Assembly: GCF_028279465.1 (NCBI RefSeq)
Contig: NZ_JANQNS010000002.1
Location: forward strand, 1 to 57,562
DNA from: Parasphingopyxis sp.
Lineage (GTDB): Bacteria; Pseudomonadota; Alphaproteobacteria; Sphingomonadales; Sphingomonadaceae
Direction: 5' to 3'
DNA: 57,562 bases
Below are positions 16,825-24,535 of this stretch, piece by piece (position 1 is the stretch's first letter; every line of letters starts with the position of its first letter). The notes below the pieces were generated by a model. The model was not told the DNA's origin. It was given only the letters and a program-made list of their open reading frames with translations, and ran no database searches. A program made the translations under genes and the position numbers.

Positions 16825-18507
16825 ATGAGCGACAAGCAGGTGGATGTGGCGATTGTCGGCGCGGGATTTTCGGGCCTCTACATGCTGCACAAGCTGCGCC
16901 AACAGGGGCGCGCGGCGATTGTCTTCGAGGTCGGGGACGATGTCGGCGGGACCTGGTACTGGAACCGCTATCCGGGCGCGCGCTGCGATATCGAGAGCAT
17001 GGAATATAGCTATAGCTGGGACGAAGCGCTGGAGCAGGAATGGGAATGGTCCGAACGCTATTCGCCCCAGCCCGAAATCCTCGACTATATCAACCATGTC
17101 GCCGATCGCTTCGATCTGCGCCGCGATATCCGCTTTTCGACGCGCGTCGAAAGCTGCGTCTGGGACGAGGCAGCGAACCGCTGGACGGTGACGACCGATA
17201 GCGGGGAGACCGTCAGCGCACGGTTTGTCGTCATGGCGACGGGCTGCCTCTCCTCGCCCAACAAGCCGGAGTTCGAGGGCGAAGTGGATTTCGAGGGCGA
17301 TACCTATCTCACCGGGCTCTGGCCGCATGAGGGCGTGGATTTCACGGGCCAGCGCGTCGGCGTTATCGGCACGGGGTCGAGCGCGATCCAGTCGATCCCG
17401 ATCATCGCCAGGGAGGCCGCGTCGCTTACTGTGTTCCAACGGACGCCCAATTACGCGATCCCTGCGCACAACCATCCGCTCGATCCGGACTATGTGGCAC
17501 AGACCAAGGCCGAGTATCGCGCGATTCGCGATCAGGCGCGCGAGGAAGCGGCCGGGTTCGTCGGGTCCAAGACCGAGCATGAAGAGCTGGCGACAGAGCT
17601 GCCGGCCGGCGAAGTGCGCGACGAGCTCGAAAAACGCTGGGCGCGCGGCGGGCTGACCTTTATGGCCAGCTATCCCGATATGGGCGTCAGCCTGAAGGCC
17701 AATGACATGGCCGCCGAGTTCATCCGGGACAAGATTCGTGATCGTGTCGAGGATCCCGAGACGGCCGAACTGCTCTGCCCGACAGACTATCCGGCCGGCG
17801 CGAAGCGAATGTGCGTCGATATCGATTATTATGAGACGTTCAATCAGGATCATGTCGATCTCGTCGATATCAATGCGACACCGATCGAGCGGATCACGGC
17901 GCGGGGCGTACAGACCAGCGATACCGAATATGCATTCGACTCGATTGTCTTCGCGACCGGCTTCGATGCGATGACGGGCACGCTGGCGAAGATCGATATT
18001 CGCGGGCGGGACGGGGCGCAGCTCAGCGAAAAATGGGACGCGGGTCCGCTCACCTATCTCGGCCTGATGAGCGCGGGCTTTCCCAACCTCTTTCTCGTCA
18101 CCGGCCCGCAGAGCCCGTCGGTGATCTCCAACATGATCGTGTCGATCGAGCAGCATGTCGAGTGGATCGCGGACTGTATCGATGCGGTCCGCGACGGTGT
18201 GATCGAGCCGCTCGACCAGGCCGAGAGCGAATGGGTCGATCACACCAATCTGATCGCCAGCATGACCGTCTATCCCTATGCGAAAAGCTGGTATCTGGGC
18301 GACAATATCCCGGGCAAGCCGCGCATCTTCATGGCCTATCTTGGCGGCGTGCCGGAGTACCGCCGGATGTGCGATTGGGTGGCCGAGAACGGCTATGCGG
18401 GCTTCGCGATCGACGGCACGCCCGCCAATGCGAAGATCGACCCGATGGAGTTTCTCGAGGTCGACGAACGCCTGCTGCCGCTGATCGCCGAGCGGGAAGC
18501 GGCTTAG
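16825..18507 (+). CDS. Flavin-containing (Baeyer-Villiger-type) monooxygenase
   Basis: The 560-aa protein has an FAD Rossmann motif (VAIVGAGFSGLYML), the GGTWYWNRYPGARCD segment, a second dinucleotide motif (GVIGTGSSAIQ, NADPH) and a region in the place of the BVMO fingerprint. Residues FEGDTYLTGLWP fit F-x-G-x3-H-x3-W-P except that the His is Leu. Such enzymes insert oxygen next to ketones or oxidise heteroatoms in the cytoplasm. The changed His may alter activity. The substrate is unknown. It stands alone between a lipoprotein and a REP-like repeat. Confidence 0.9.
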   Translation: MSDKQVDVAIVGAGFSGLYMLHKLRQQGRAAIVFEVGDDVGGTWYWNRYPGARCDIESMEYSYSWDEALEQEWEWSERYSPQPEILDYINHVADRFDLRRDIRFSTRVESCVWDEAANRWTVTTDSGETVSARFVVMATGCLSSPNKPEFEGEVDFEGDTYLTGLWPHEGVDFTGQRVGVIGTGSSAIQSIPIIAREAASLTVFQRTPNYAIPAHNHPLDPDYVAQTKAEYRAIRDQAREEAAGFVGSKTEHEELATELPAGEVRDELEKRWARGGLTFMASYPDMGVSLKANDMAAEFIRDKIRDRVEDPETAELLCPTDYPAGAKRMCVDIDYYETFNQDHVDLVDINATPIERITARGVQTSDTEYAFDSIVFATGFDAMTGTLAKIDIRGRDGAQLSEKWDAGPLTYLGLMSAGFPNLFLVTGPQSPSVISNMIVSIEQHVEWIADCIDAVRDGVIEPLDQAESEWVDHTNLIASMTVYPYAKSWYLGDNIPGKPRIFMAYLGGVPEYRRMCDWVAENGYAGFAIDGTPANAKIDPMEFLEVDERLLPLIAEREAA

Positions 18508-18517
18508 TTCAGTAGAC

Positions 18518-18609
18518 CGTCATTGCGAGCGCAGCGAAGCAATCCAGAGCCGCACACGACATCGCTCGCCGCTCTGGATTGCTTCGTCGCTTCACTCCTC
18601 GCAATGACG
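18518..18609. repeat. REP-like inverted repeat (CGTCATTGCGAG type)
   Basis: CGTCATTGCGAGCGCAGCG and CAATCCAGAG are mirrored by CTCTGGATTG and CTCCTCGCAATGACG around a 22-base loop. Short palindromes with these ends are common between genes in many proteobacteria. It lies between convergent genes. Confidence 0.85.
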
Positions 18610-18635
18610 TTTCGTTTTAGCCGGCAACACCTCTA

Positions 18636-18902
18636 TTACTTATTCATCCGGCTCAGCACGACATAGGCGCCGATATTGAGCGCCGTGTACGCCCCGTAGA
18701 AGAACAATATCATCGACTGGCCTGCCCGCGCGAACCAGAGGGCGCCGACGAGGATGACGAACTCGACCGCATAGCTGCCCCAGCCGCCGCCGAATCGGTG
18801 CAGGGTCCGCGAGATTTCGGCGAAGACGGGTCCGCGCCCTTCCATCACGCTGCGATGGAAGAAGAAATTCGCGATGCCCATGACGAAGACGATCCAGATC
18901 AT
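18636..18902 (-). CDS. Small membrane protein (88 aa)
   Basis: Hydrophobic segments lie at about residues 1-14, 45-60 and 63-82; the N-terminal MIWIVFVMGIANFFFH could be the first membrane helix. It follows the 18909-19361 gene by six bases and is probably in the same operon. I do not recognise a family. Confidence 0.65.
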   Translation of the reverse strand: MIWIVFVMGIANFFFHRSVMEGRGPVFAEISRTLHRFGGGWGSYAVEFVILVGALWFARAGQSMILFFYGAYTALNIGAYVVLSRMNK

Positions 18903-18908
18903 GACGGC

Positions 18909-19361
18909 CTACTCTGTGATCGCGAAGCCCGGCACGGTGGCCGTTTCGCGATAGCCGGAATGATACATGTCCATGAAGATCATCATAGTCTCCGGTGCTG
19001 AGTTTGGGCACGCGACTTCATATCCGTCGATGATCGATCCGAACGGGCCCGGTCCGAAATTGCCGGCCCGGTTATAGCGTGGCGGGAGACCGTTTTCGCA
19101 GCGCAGCCGGTCAAGATAGGCGCGCTGGCCCTGCGGCATATCAGCGCGCACCGGATTTTCGCGGCTGCCCAGCGGACGGGCGTCGGCATCCGCAATCAGC
19201 CGGTCGAGCGCTGCGCCTGAGGGGTGCGGTGGTTCGCCGAGGCTGCGCAGCAACTCGTCCATCTCTTCACGCGGCGTCTGTCCGCTATCGGGTTTTTGCG
19301 CGCCGGCCGGGGCCACCGCGAGCAGCGCCGAAACACATAAAGCTGCGATCAACCGGTTCAT
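18909..19361 (-). CDS. Exported hypothetical protein (150 aa)
   Basis: The start MNRLIAALCVSALLAVAPAGA is a signal peptide and GGAGGAGGG lies just upstream, so I chose 19361 over an open frame to 19424. The mature part is Pro- and Gly-rich (SLGEPPHPSG, PPRYNRAGNFGPG) and has two Cys (LRCENG, EVACPN) that may pair. No domain is recognised. Confidence 0.72.
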   Translation of the reverse strand: MNRLIAALCVSALLAVAPAGAQKPDSGQTPREEMDELLRSLGEPPHPSGAALDRLIADADARPLGSRENPVRADMPQGQRAYLDRLRCENGLPPRYNRAGNFGPGPFGSIIDGYEVACPNSAPETMMIFMDMYHSGYRETATVPGFAITE

Positions 19362-19437
19362 GCCATCCCTCCTCCTTTTCCGGACAGACATGCCGATCGT
19401 AGGTGACAGGAGCATGAACCGCAAAAGATCGGATGGA

Positions 19438-19926
19438 TTAGCCCGGCCGCCGTTCGTCGAGCAATTCGCGCATTTTTGTCAGCGTCGGCAGGATCGCCTT
19501 CAGCTCTTTCTCGCCCATATGCTCCATCAGCTCGGCATAAAGCGGGCCGAGCGCGGCCAGCCCGGCCTGCCGCGTCGCCTTGCCCGCCGCGGTGATCGCC
19601 ACGCGCCGGATGCGCCGGTCTTCGGGATCGGGCTTCAGCTCGACCAGCCCCTTGTCTTCGAGCTTGCGCACCGTGGACGACATGGTCGGCTGGCGCACTT
19701 GGAAGGAATTGGCGAGCTCGCCGATCGTCCGTTCCTGCTCCATGCGCAGCAGATGGTTGAGCACACCATATTGCGCACGCGTCATCCCGTCGGGCAGCAC
19801 GCTTTCGAACAAAGTGCCGGAAAGCTGGGCGATGATGCCGATTTCGGTCATCACGAGATTGCCGAGCGGATCGCCCTTCAGGCCCGGGCCCTTGGGCTTG
19901 TGCTTCGGAGTCGCCCCTTTCGCCAT
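19438..19926 (-). CDS. MarR-family transcriptional regulator
   Basis: The 162-aa protein has a winged helix: RTIGELANSFQVRQPTMSST (helix-turn-helix) and DPEDRRIRRVAITAAG (wing with the usual D-x-R-x-x-R pattern). Its start overlaps the stop of the upstream nitroreductase-like gene (TGATG, shared base 19926), so the two form an operon. The palindrome at 21111-21122 in the operon promoter is a likely operator, giving autorepression relieved by a small ligand (inference). Confidence 0.92.
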   Translation of the reverse strand: MAKGATPKHKPKGPGLKGDPLGNLVMTEIGIIAQLSGTLFESVLPDGMTRAQYGVLNHLLRMEQERTIGELANSFQVRQPTMSSTVRKLEDKGLVELKPDPEDRRIRRVAITAAGKATRQAGLAALGPLYAELMEHMGEKELKAILPTLTKMRELLDERRPG

Positions 19927-21077
19927 CAGGCGCCGACGAGCCTACTGGTCAGCGGCCAGCGCGGCGAGGGCTGGATGGCGGGCGCATGGCCGATGCGGAA
20001 CAGGCCCTGCACGCGGGCCGGCGCGGCGATGTCGAGATGATCGTGAAGGCGCGCGAACTGTTCGGCCATTTCGGGAAACTCCTGTAACGCCTGGCTCAGC
20101 GGCTGCATCGCCAGCCCTTCGTTTGTAGCGGCAAGTTGCACGCGAAGCCATGCCGCGCCTGTATTGAGCTGCGTCGTCCGGCTGTTGTCCGCCGTGTGCA
20201 GCCAGCACATGGACGGGCTCGCATCGATCAGCGCGGTATACATGGTGATGCCTTCGGAAAAGGCATAGCTGTCCGGATCGGCGAGCGTCTCGCGCGTCAC
20301 CATGCCGAGATTGCTGGCGGCCTCTATCATCGGCCCATCGAGAATGATGCCGTCCGGATTGGCGATCGCCTCGTCCGCGCCGATCCGCATCACGTCGATA
20401 CTCTCCTGTAGCGTATGCGGCGTAGTATATTCCACCAGCCAGGCGTCTGTCGCGATCTGCTTGAGCGGGGCGACGGTCTCGGCGCTGTTTGCCCAGTCGA
20501 GCGATACGCCCTCAGGCAGCGCCGCGCGCATGGCGGCGAACTGCCCGTCGGTCACGGCGCGCGGTTCATATTGTTCGCGATTCGTATGCCGCTCGAGCAC
20601 GAGATCGAAGAGCGGGTCCTTCGCGATGCCGGGGTCGCGGACCAGCCGGATATCGGCGATCGGCCGTTCGTCGAGCACGGGCTGGGGTTCGCCCTCGGGG
20701 AAAGTGTCGATCTCCGCGCGATAGCCTTTCTCCGCCGCCGCCATGCGGAGCTGTTCGAGAAAGGCGCCGAAGCCGATCGTGATCTGGCGGCAGGGCGGAT
20801 CGGTCTCGGGCAGCATGCGGTCAAGGTCCGGGAGGAGACGGATGCGATCATTGCCGATCAGCTCGATCAGCCAGGGCTGCTTGTTGTGCGGATTGGGCGC
20901 GAGGATCGCATAGGCGAGAATATCGAGCCGCGTATCGCCAAACCCTTCGGCTGCCTGCCGCCACGGCTCGCGCGCCTCGGACAGGCTCGGCGAAAAGATA
21001 TCGTACGCGAACAGCCCGCCCCCGATAATGACGGCGCTGGCGGCGCCGGTGATAAGGACTTTGCGGCGGCTGGGCAT
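19926..21077 (-). CDS. Tat-exported nitroreductase-like protein
   Basis: The 383-aa protein starts MPSRRKVLITGAASAVIIGG, a twin-arginine signal with the variant SRRKV. The body resembles the nitroreductase/FMN-binding fold: ILAPNPHNKQPW near residue 60 corresponds to the A-P-S-x-x-N-x-Q-P-W box, and RHTNREQY near 165 to the downstream H-x-N-R. Such proteins use FMN to reduce nitro groups or quinones; this one would act outside the cytoplasm. Regulated with the MarR gene downstream. Confidence 0.82.
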   Translation of the reverse strand: MPSRRKVLITGAASAVIIGGGLFAYDIFSPSLSEAREPWRQAAEGFGDTRLDILAYAILAPNPHNKQPWLIELIGNDRIRLLPDLDRMLPETDPPCRQITIGFGAFLEQLRMAAAEKGYRAEIDTFPEGEPQPVLDERPIADIRLVRDPGIAKDPLFDLVLERHTNREQYEPRAVTDGQFAAMRAALPEGVSLDWANSAETVAPLKQIATDAWLVEYTTPHTLQESIDVMRIGADEAIANPDGIILDGPMIEAASNLGMVTRETLADPDSYAFSEGITMYTALIDASPSMCWLHTADNSRTTQLNTGAAWLRVQLAATNEGLAMQPLSQALQEFPEMAEQFARLHDHLDIAAPARVQGLFRIGHAPAIQPSPRWPLTSRLVGA

Positions 21078-21090
21078 GACGACTCTCCAA

Positions 21091-21135
21091 TTGCTTATGC
21101 AGCTATATGATAGATATCTATGTTTATTGTCAAGT
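21091..21135 (-). promoter_or_regulatory. Promoter and palindromic operator of the nitroreductase-marR operon
   Basis: On the minus strand TTGACA is followed after a 17-base spacer by TCATAT, a near-consensus housekeeping promoter. The 12-base perfect palindrome ATAGATATCTAT (21111-21122) sits within it. MarR proteins bind such palindromes over promoters, so this is the likely operator. Confidence 0.6.
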
Positions 21136-21288
21136 CGTCCGACCTTTCAGTGAGCTAACGAAGTCACGCGCTCGTAGTCAGCGCGTTGGCCGGCGCGCAA
21201 ACAATCCACATTGATCTGTGGATAAACGACTCGACTCACGACTTTTTCCTAGGAATCTATCCTGTTGGGCGGACACCACCCTGCGGAG

Positions 21289-21312
21289 CTGGCTGAAACA
21301 AGAGGCAGCCAG
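21289..21312 (+). promoter_or_regulatory. Hairpin directly upstream of the small basic ORF
   Basis: CTGGCTG (21289-21295) pairs with CAGCCAG (21306-21312) around a ten-base loop, ending 3 bases before the Shine-Dalgarno. It could hold the ribosome site exposed or protect the 5' end. Confidence 0.5.
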
Positions 21313-21335
21313 CCACGAAAGGAGGTGATGCCGGC

Positions 21336-21458
21336 ATGGCTACACGCCCAAAAAGGAGTGCGGGCCGCCGCAAATGCGGTGGCTGCAAAACTCCGCCTAG
21401 GGGCCGAAAGACGGTCACTGTGAAACGACACACCCGTCGTAAGCCCCGTAACTGCTAG
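21336..21458 (+). CDS. Small Arg/Lys-rich protein with a CxxC pair (40 aa)
   Basis: The ORF reads MATRPKRSAGRRKCGGCKTP and continues to ...RKPRNC. It has 15 Arg/Lys, a C-G-G-C knuckle at residues 14-17 and a C-terminal Cys; it could bind nucleic acid and zinc. The start is preceded by GAAAGGAGGTGATG, a near-full match to the 16S rRNA tail, and by the hairpin at 21289-21312. A terminator follows. The compact layout resembles that at 320-376, though the proteins differ. I do not recognise the family. Confidence 0.6.
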   Translation: MATRPKRSAGRRKCGGCKTPPRGRKTVTVKRHTRRKPRNC

Positions 21459-21477
21459 TCTCGACGGCTAGTAGGTG

Positions 21478-21515
21478 GGCCGTCGGGGTTCTTAGAATCC
21501 CGGCGGTCCTTTTTG
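21478..21515 (+). terminator. Terminator of the small basic ORF
   Basis: CCGTCGGG pairs with CCCGGCGG (one G-U pair) around a ten-base loop, followed by TCCTTTTT. Confidence 0.7.
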
Positions 21516-21593
21516 TCAAGTTTGTGCGGCTTGGGCGGAGTCTTTAGCATCTCCTATAGCGCCTTGCCCATTTTCTCTTGATCGGGATCAGTC

Positions 21594-22199
21594 ATGGCTA
21601 AGAAACCCAAAGAAGATTGGTATTGGCCGCTTGGGGCACTAGGCTACGCGGAGGAAATCAGCGATTCCTTTCCTACCGAAACGGAGCTTATTGGCGTCAT
21701 AACGATCCTCTGGAATCGGCATGAAATAGCGCTGCGCCGTATCTTCATCAGCCTGATGCGTACCAGATCGACGGCATATGCCGAAGCGATCTGGGAACGC
21801 CAGCCCACTCATCAAAGCCGTCGTGATCTGTTGAGCCTCGCACTAGGAACGGTCAAACTCACGAAGCGACAAAAAGCCATTTTGGAGTGGATTATCGACC
21901 GAACTAAAACCATGGCGGATCGCCGCAACGAACTCATTCACGCCGAATATGTAGTCCACGGCAGGACTGATGCGCTTCATGCCAAGGTGAAGCCGCCGCG
22001 ATCAAACAAGCCGCCAAAACATCAGCGCGTCATGGAGAGCGATCTCAGGAAAGTCGCTAACGGCCTGTCGCATCTGGTAGCGGCAACGGAGGCCGCTGAC
22101 ATCGAGCTTATGTCTAGGAGGAAGCGCGCTCGCTTTGATGAGCTGGGGCAGCAACTAGATGAGCTTGCACAGTCTCGGAAAAATCAACGAACCGATTAG
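21594..22199 (+). CDS. HEPN-like hypothetical protein (201 aa)
   Basis: The protein is mostly helical. Residues 31-49 read ELIGVITILW...IALRR and residues 111-116 are RNELIH, an R-x4-H motif in the position expected for HEPN nucleases. The C-terminus is basic. A passenger gene of the neighbouring IS element (22496-23083) has the same plan (TILW, then RHDLAH), so the two look distantly related. HEPN proteins are often RNases in toxin or defence systems, but no partner antitoxin is visible. Lower GC than the surrounding core suggests acquisition. Confidence 0.65.
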   Translation: MAKKPKEDWYWPLGALGYAEEISDSFPTETELIGVITILWNRHEIALRRIFISLMRTRSTAYAEAIWERQPTHQSRRDLLSLALGTVKLTKRQKAILEWIIDRTKTMADRRNELIHAEYVVHGRTDALHAKVKPPRSNKPPKHQRVMESDLRKVANGLSHLVAATEAADIELMSRRKRARFDELGQQLDELAQSRKNQRTD

Positions 22200-22275
22200 C
22201 CCCCCAGCCTCTCCGCCGAAAGCATCGTTTAAAACACGAACCCCCGCCTCAATCATCTCGGGCGTGATTTCAATA
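22155..22275 (-). pseudogene. Possible gene remnant beside the IS element
   Basis: The minus strand can be read as LSQDIEITPEMIEAGVRV and on to a stop at 22155-22157, but with no upstream start and a TAG just before it. The composition looks protein-like. It overlaps the end of the 21594-22199 gene in antisense. Weak call; it may be the tail of a gene that decayed next to the insertion. Confidence 0.3.
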
Positions 22276-22325
22276 TCCTGTGAGAGCTACGGATCGTCGC
22301 CTCCGACGGTGAGCACATTATCACG

Positions 22326-22333
22326 GAAAATTT
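22326..22333. repeat. 8-bp target-site duplication, left copy
   Basis: GAAAATTT occurs here and in the same orientation at 24558-24565, exactly outside the two inverted repeats. Eight bases is the usual duplication length for IS1595-family elements. Confidence 0.88.
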
Positions 22334-22355
22334 GGCGATTATATACTTGACGTAG
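22334..22355. repeat. Terminal inverted repeat, left
   Basis: Pairs with 24536-24557 (21 of 22 bases). It ends just before the AGGAGG that precedes the GTG of the ORF at 22362. Confidence 0.9.
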
Positions 22356-22361
22356 GAGGCT

Positions 22362-22601
22362 GTGATTCGTAGCGATCAGACCGACAGGCCGGTGCTTACT
22401 GATGCTGTGGTTTCTCTACGTCAGGCTGGGGAGTCCGACATAGTATCTGAAATTGCGGCTATGATTGAAGAATGGGATATGGAGCCGGGCGCTGGCTACG
22501 AGGAAATTGCCGAGCGTGTGGTTGAGAGGTGCGGAACATATCGCTCAGCCATCTGCCTTACGCCTCTGGACAGCTTGTCCACGTCTTTCACGCCCTGCTG
22601 A
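22362..22601 (+). CDS. Possible IS passenger ORF (79 aa)
   Basis: A GTG start lies behind AGGAGG, directly inside the left terminal repeat. The first 57 residues (QTDRPVLTDAVVSLRQAG..., acidic) look protein-like; the last 35 codons run antisense to the 3' end of the HEPN-like gene and look like read-through. It may be a truncated gene. Function unknown. Confidence 0.4.
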   Translation: MIRSDQTDRPVLTDAVVSLRQAGESDIVSEIAAMIEEWDMEPGAGYEEIAERVVERCGTYRSAICLTPLDSLSTSFTPC

Positions 22602-23083
22602 ATCTCATCGTTTGAATATTCGCGGTTTTGCGGTGTCATCTTATTGCGCCGAATGTTTAGCCGTTGAGCGCTCCAAACGAGCTTGGATCGATCGCGCCGA
22701 ACAAAAATGCCGTGAGCTAAGTCATGTCGGAACTCCGACAGTCTTTTGATTTCAAGGCGCAGCGAGCGGACGGTTTCTTTTTCGGCGTCAGAGAATCCGA
22801 AATCGTTTTCGACGCGGCGTTTGAGATAATTGAGTTTACGATTCAGGGCGCGAGGGTGTTCGCAATTTTCAGTGATGTGGGTTAACGCCATGTGCCAGTT
22901 GATGAATTCGTCAAGGTAGCGTTCCATTCCAGCCCAAAGGATCGTCATTAAGCCGACAAGCGCTAATGTGTTCTGCTCATATTGCCAACGATTGGCCCGC
23001 TCACGCAATTGCTCTGCGCGCTTAGCTACGGCCTTTCGATAGCGCAGCCGACGCTTTAGACTAAGGCGCTTGGAGATAGCCAT
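22496..23083 (-). CDS. HEPN-like passenger protein of the IS element (195 aa)
   Basis: The protein opens with a very basic helix (residues 4-33), then LVGLMTILW (42-50), a helical middle and FRHDLAHGIF with R119-x4-H124, the HEPN-type R-x4-H motif. It resembles the protein at 21594-22199 in the order and spacing of these features. It sits inside the IS1595-like element but is not needed for transposition. A toxin or RNase role is inferred from the motif only. Its ATG (23081-23083) overlaps the ATG of the divergent ORF 23082-23204. Confidence 0.65.
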   Translation of the reverse strand: MAISKRLSLKRRLRYRKAVAKRAEQLRERANRWQYEQNTLALVGLMTILWAGMERYLDEFINWHMALTHITENCEHPRALNRKLNYLKRRVENDFGFSDAEKETVRSLRLEIKRLSEFRHDLAHGIFVRRDRSKLVWSAQRLNIRRNKMTPQNREYSNDEIQQGVKDVDKLSRGVRQMAERYVPHLSTTRSAISS

Positions 23084-23204
23084 GGCAGACCCTGATCAAG
23101 ACAAGATGGATAAGGTGCTAGAGCGGATGCTGAAGACGCCGCCCAAGCCGCACAAGAAGAAAGGCGGTAACGGCGATGGGAAAGAGAAGCGACGGCCTCA
23201 ATGA
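23082..23204 (+). CDS. Small charged passenger ORF (40 aa)
   Basis: It reads MADPDQDKMDKVLERMLKTP followed by a Lys-rich tail (PPKPHKKKGG...KEKRRPQ). Short proteins with a V-L-x-R-M-L-x-T-P-P-K-P-H core are, to my memory, frequent hypothetical proteins in proteobacteria. The start codon shares CATG with the divergent HEPN-like gene, so if both starts are right each promoter lies inside the other gene. Confidence 0.55.
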   Translation: MADPDQDKMDKVLERMLKTPPKPHKKKGGNGDGKEKRRPQ

Positions 23205-23515
23205 GGCTTGGAAACCGGAATCTCAATCTTGGGAGTATCTAGAACCACAAAACCGGTTGCTTCTTCGCTCGCGATTGTTCCGTCCAAAACGCCTCTGGGT
23301 ATTGGCTGATTTACCAGATAGTCAGAGCCGTGCTGTTCGGGATCAAGCTCCTCATATTGAAGTCCGGTCATCCGAATTAGCCGGACTGGCCGTTTCACTG
23401 GCCTGGTTTTGTGTCCGAGCCAGCCTGTCACAATCCAGAGCGCGCCTTCATGCTCTATTACTGACAGGCCTGAAATCATGCTCGTTTCGGTCATCACGTT
23501 GACGAATTTTGACAT
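23198..23515 (-). CDS. Hypothetical passenger protein (105 aa)
   Basis: The protein MSKFVNVMTETSMISGLSVI... has strands (ALWIVTGWLG, RPVRLIRMTGL) suggesting a small beta-rich fold. Its end overlaps the end of the convergent ORF 23082-23204 by seven bases. It is 56 bases downstream of the transposase stop, same strand. No family recognised. Confidence 0.6.
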   Translation of the reverse strand: MSKFVNVMTETSMISGLSVIEHEGALWIVTGWLGHKTRPVKRPVRLIRMTGLQYEELDPEQHGSDYLVNQPIPRGVLDGTIASEEATGFVVLDTPKIEIPVSKPH

Positions 23516-23571
23516 TCTAGCCTCCCCTGTTGTGGTTCTTGCGCCAGCGAATGAACCGGCGAACGTGCTGA

Positions 23572-24519
23572 CTAAGCGAGCGCGGCTTTGTCAGTCCGCC
23601 GATAGGTCAGACGCTTGCCACGGATGCCAGCAAGTACGCGGTCGGTGCGCTCGCCATCATTGACGCCCAGCGCTTCGCGATTGGAATAGCGAAAGTCGAA
23701 CTCGGCAAGGTAGCGGTGCAGATGGGCCTTGTCGCAATGCTGGTAGATGCCCTTCATGCCGCGTTTGAAGATCGAGAAATAGCCTTCGATGGTGTTGGTG
23801 TGGACGATGCCGCGCCCATACTCGCCCTTGGAGTGATTGACGCTTTCGTGATTGGCGTACTGGAAACCGATGGCCTGATAGTGACTGGCTTCGTCGGTCA
23901 TCAACTTGGCCTCGCGAGAGACGTTCTCGAACACGATAGGGGCAATATCGGGAGCCTTGAGGCTATCGACTACCATGGACTTTGAACGGCCTGTGTCGCG
24001 ATCCACGAGGGACAGAACCTTCATCTTGTGGAAGTACCCGGATTTCGTCTTTTTGCCCGGCTCTTTGCCGATAAAGGTTTCGTCGGCTTCAACGGCACCA
24101 CCGCCCGATCCCATGGGGGTTGTGTTGGTATCGCGCATGGCTTCGCGAATGCGATGGCACATGAACCACGCGGTTTTGTAGGTAACGCCCAACATACGTT
24201 CGATTTGCTTGGCGCTCATGCCTTTCTTGCTGGACGAAAGCAGATAGGTGGCAAGCAGCCATTTGTTCAAAGGCACCTTGGAGCGCTCGAACACAGTACC
24301 GACCGTGACGGTGAAATTCTTGGTGCAGGTGTTGCACTGGATCAGGCCGGGGCGATGCGACTTGCCCTTGAGGCGCGTGACGTTTTTTGTCTCGCCACAG
24401 TGAGGGCAGACAGGACCGTGGGGCCAGTTGATGGCCTCTAAATGCTCGCGTGCCTTTTCGGCATCTTTGAAGATTGGATTATCGAGTTTCACTGCCTGTC
24501 TCCCTGTGTGTGAACACAC
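23572..24519 (-). CDS. IS1595-family (ISXO2-like) transposase
   Basis: The 315-aa protein has an N-terminal zinc ribbon (CPHCGE near residue 38 and CNTC near 63), a helical linker (KKGMSAKQIERMLGVTYKTA) and the ISXO2-like DDE domain: EADETFIGK (first Asp), LMTDEASHY (second Asp) and HTNTIEGYFSIFKRGMKGIYQH with the terminal N/E. Length is typical. It starts 16 bases inside the right terminal repeat. No frameshift or stop is seen, so it may be active. Confidence 0.95.
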   Translation of the reverse strand: MCSHTGRQAVKLDNPIFKDAEKAREHLEAINWPHGPVCPHCGETKNVTRLKGKSHRPGLIQCNTCTKNFTVTVGTVFERSKVPLNKWLLATYLLSSSKKGMSAKQIERMLGVTYKTAWFMCHRIREAMRDTNTTPMGSGGGAVEADETFIGKEPGKKTKSGYFHKMKVLSLVDRDTGRSKSMVVDSLKAPDIAPIVFENVSREAKLMTDEASHYQAIGFQYANHESVNHSKGEYGRGIVHTNTIEGYFSIFKRGMKGIYQHCDKAHLHRYLAEFDFRYSNREALGVNDGERTDRVLAGIRGKRLTYRRTDKAALA

Positions 24520-24535
24520 TAGGGAATCAGGGCTA

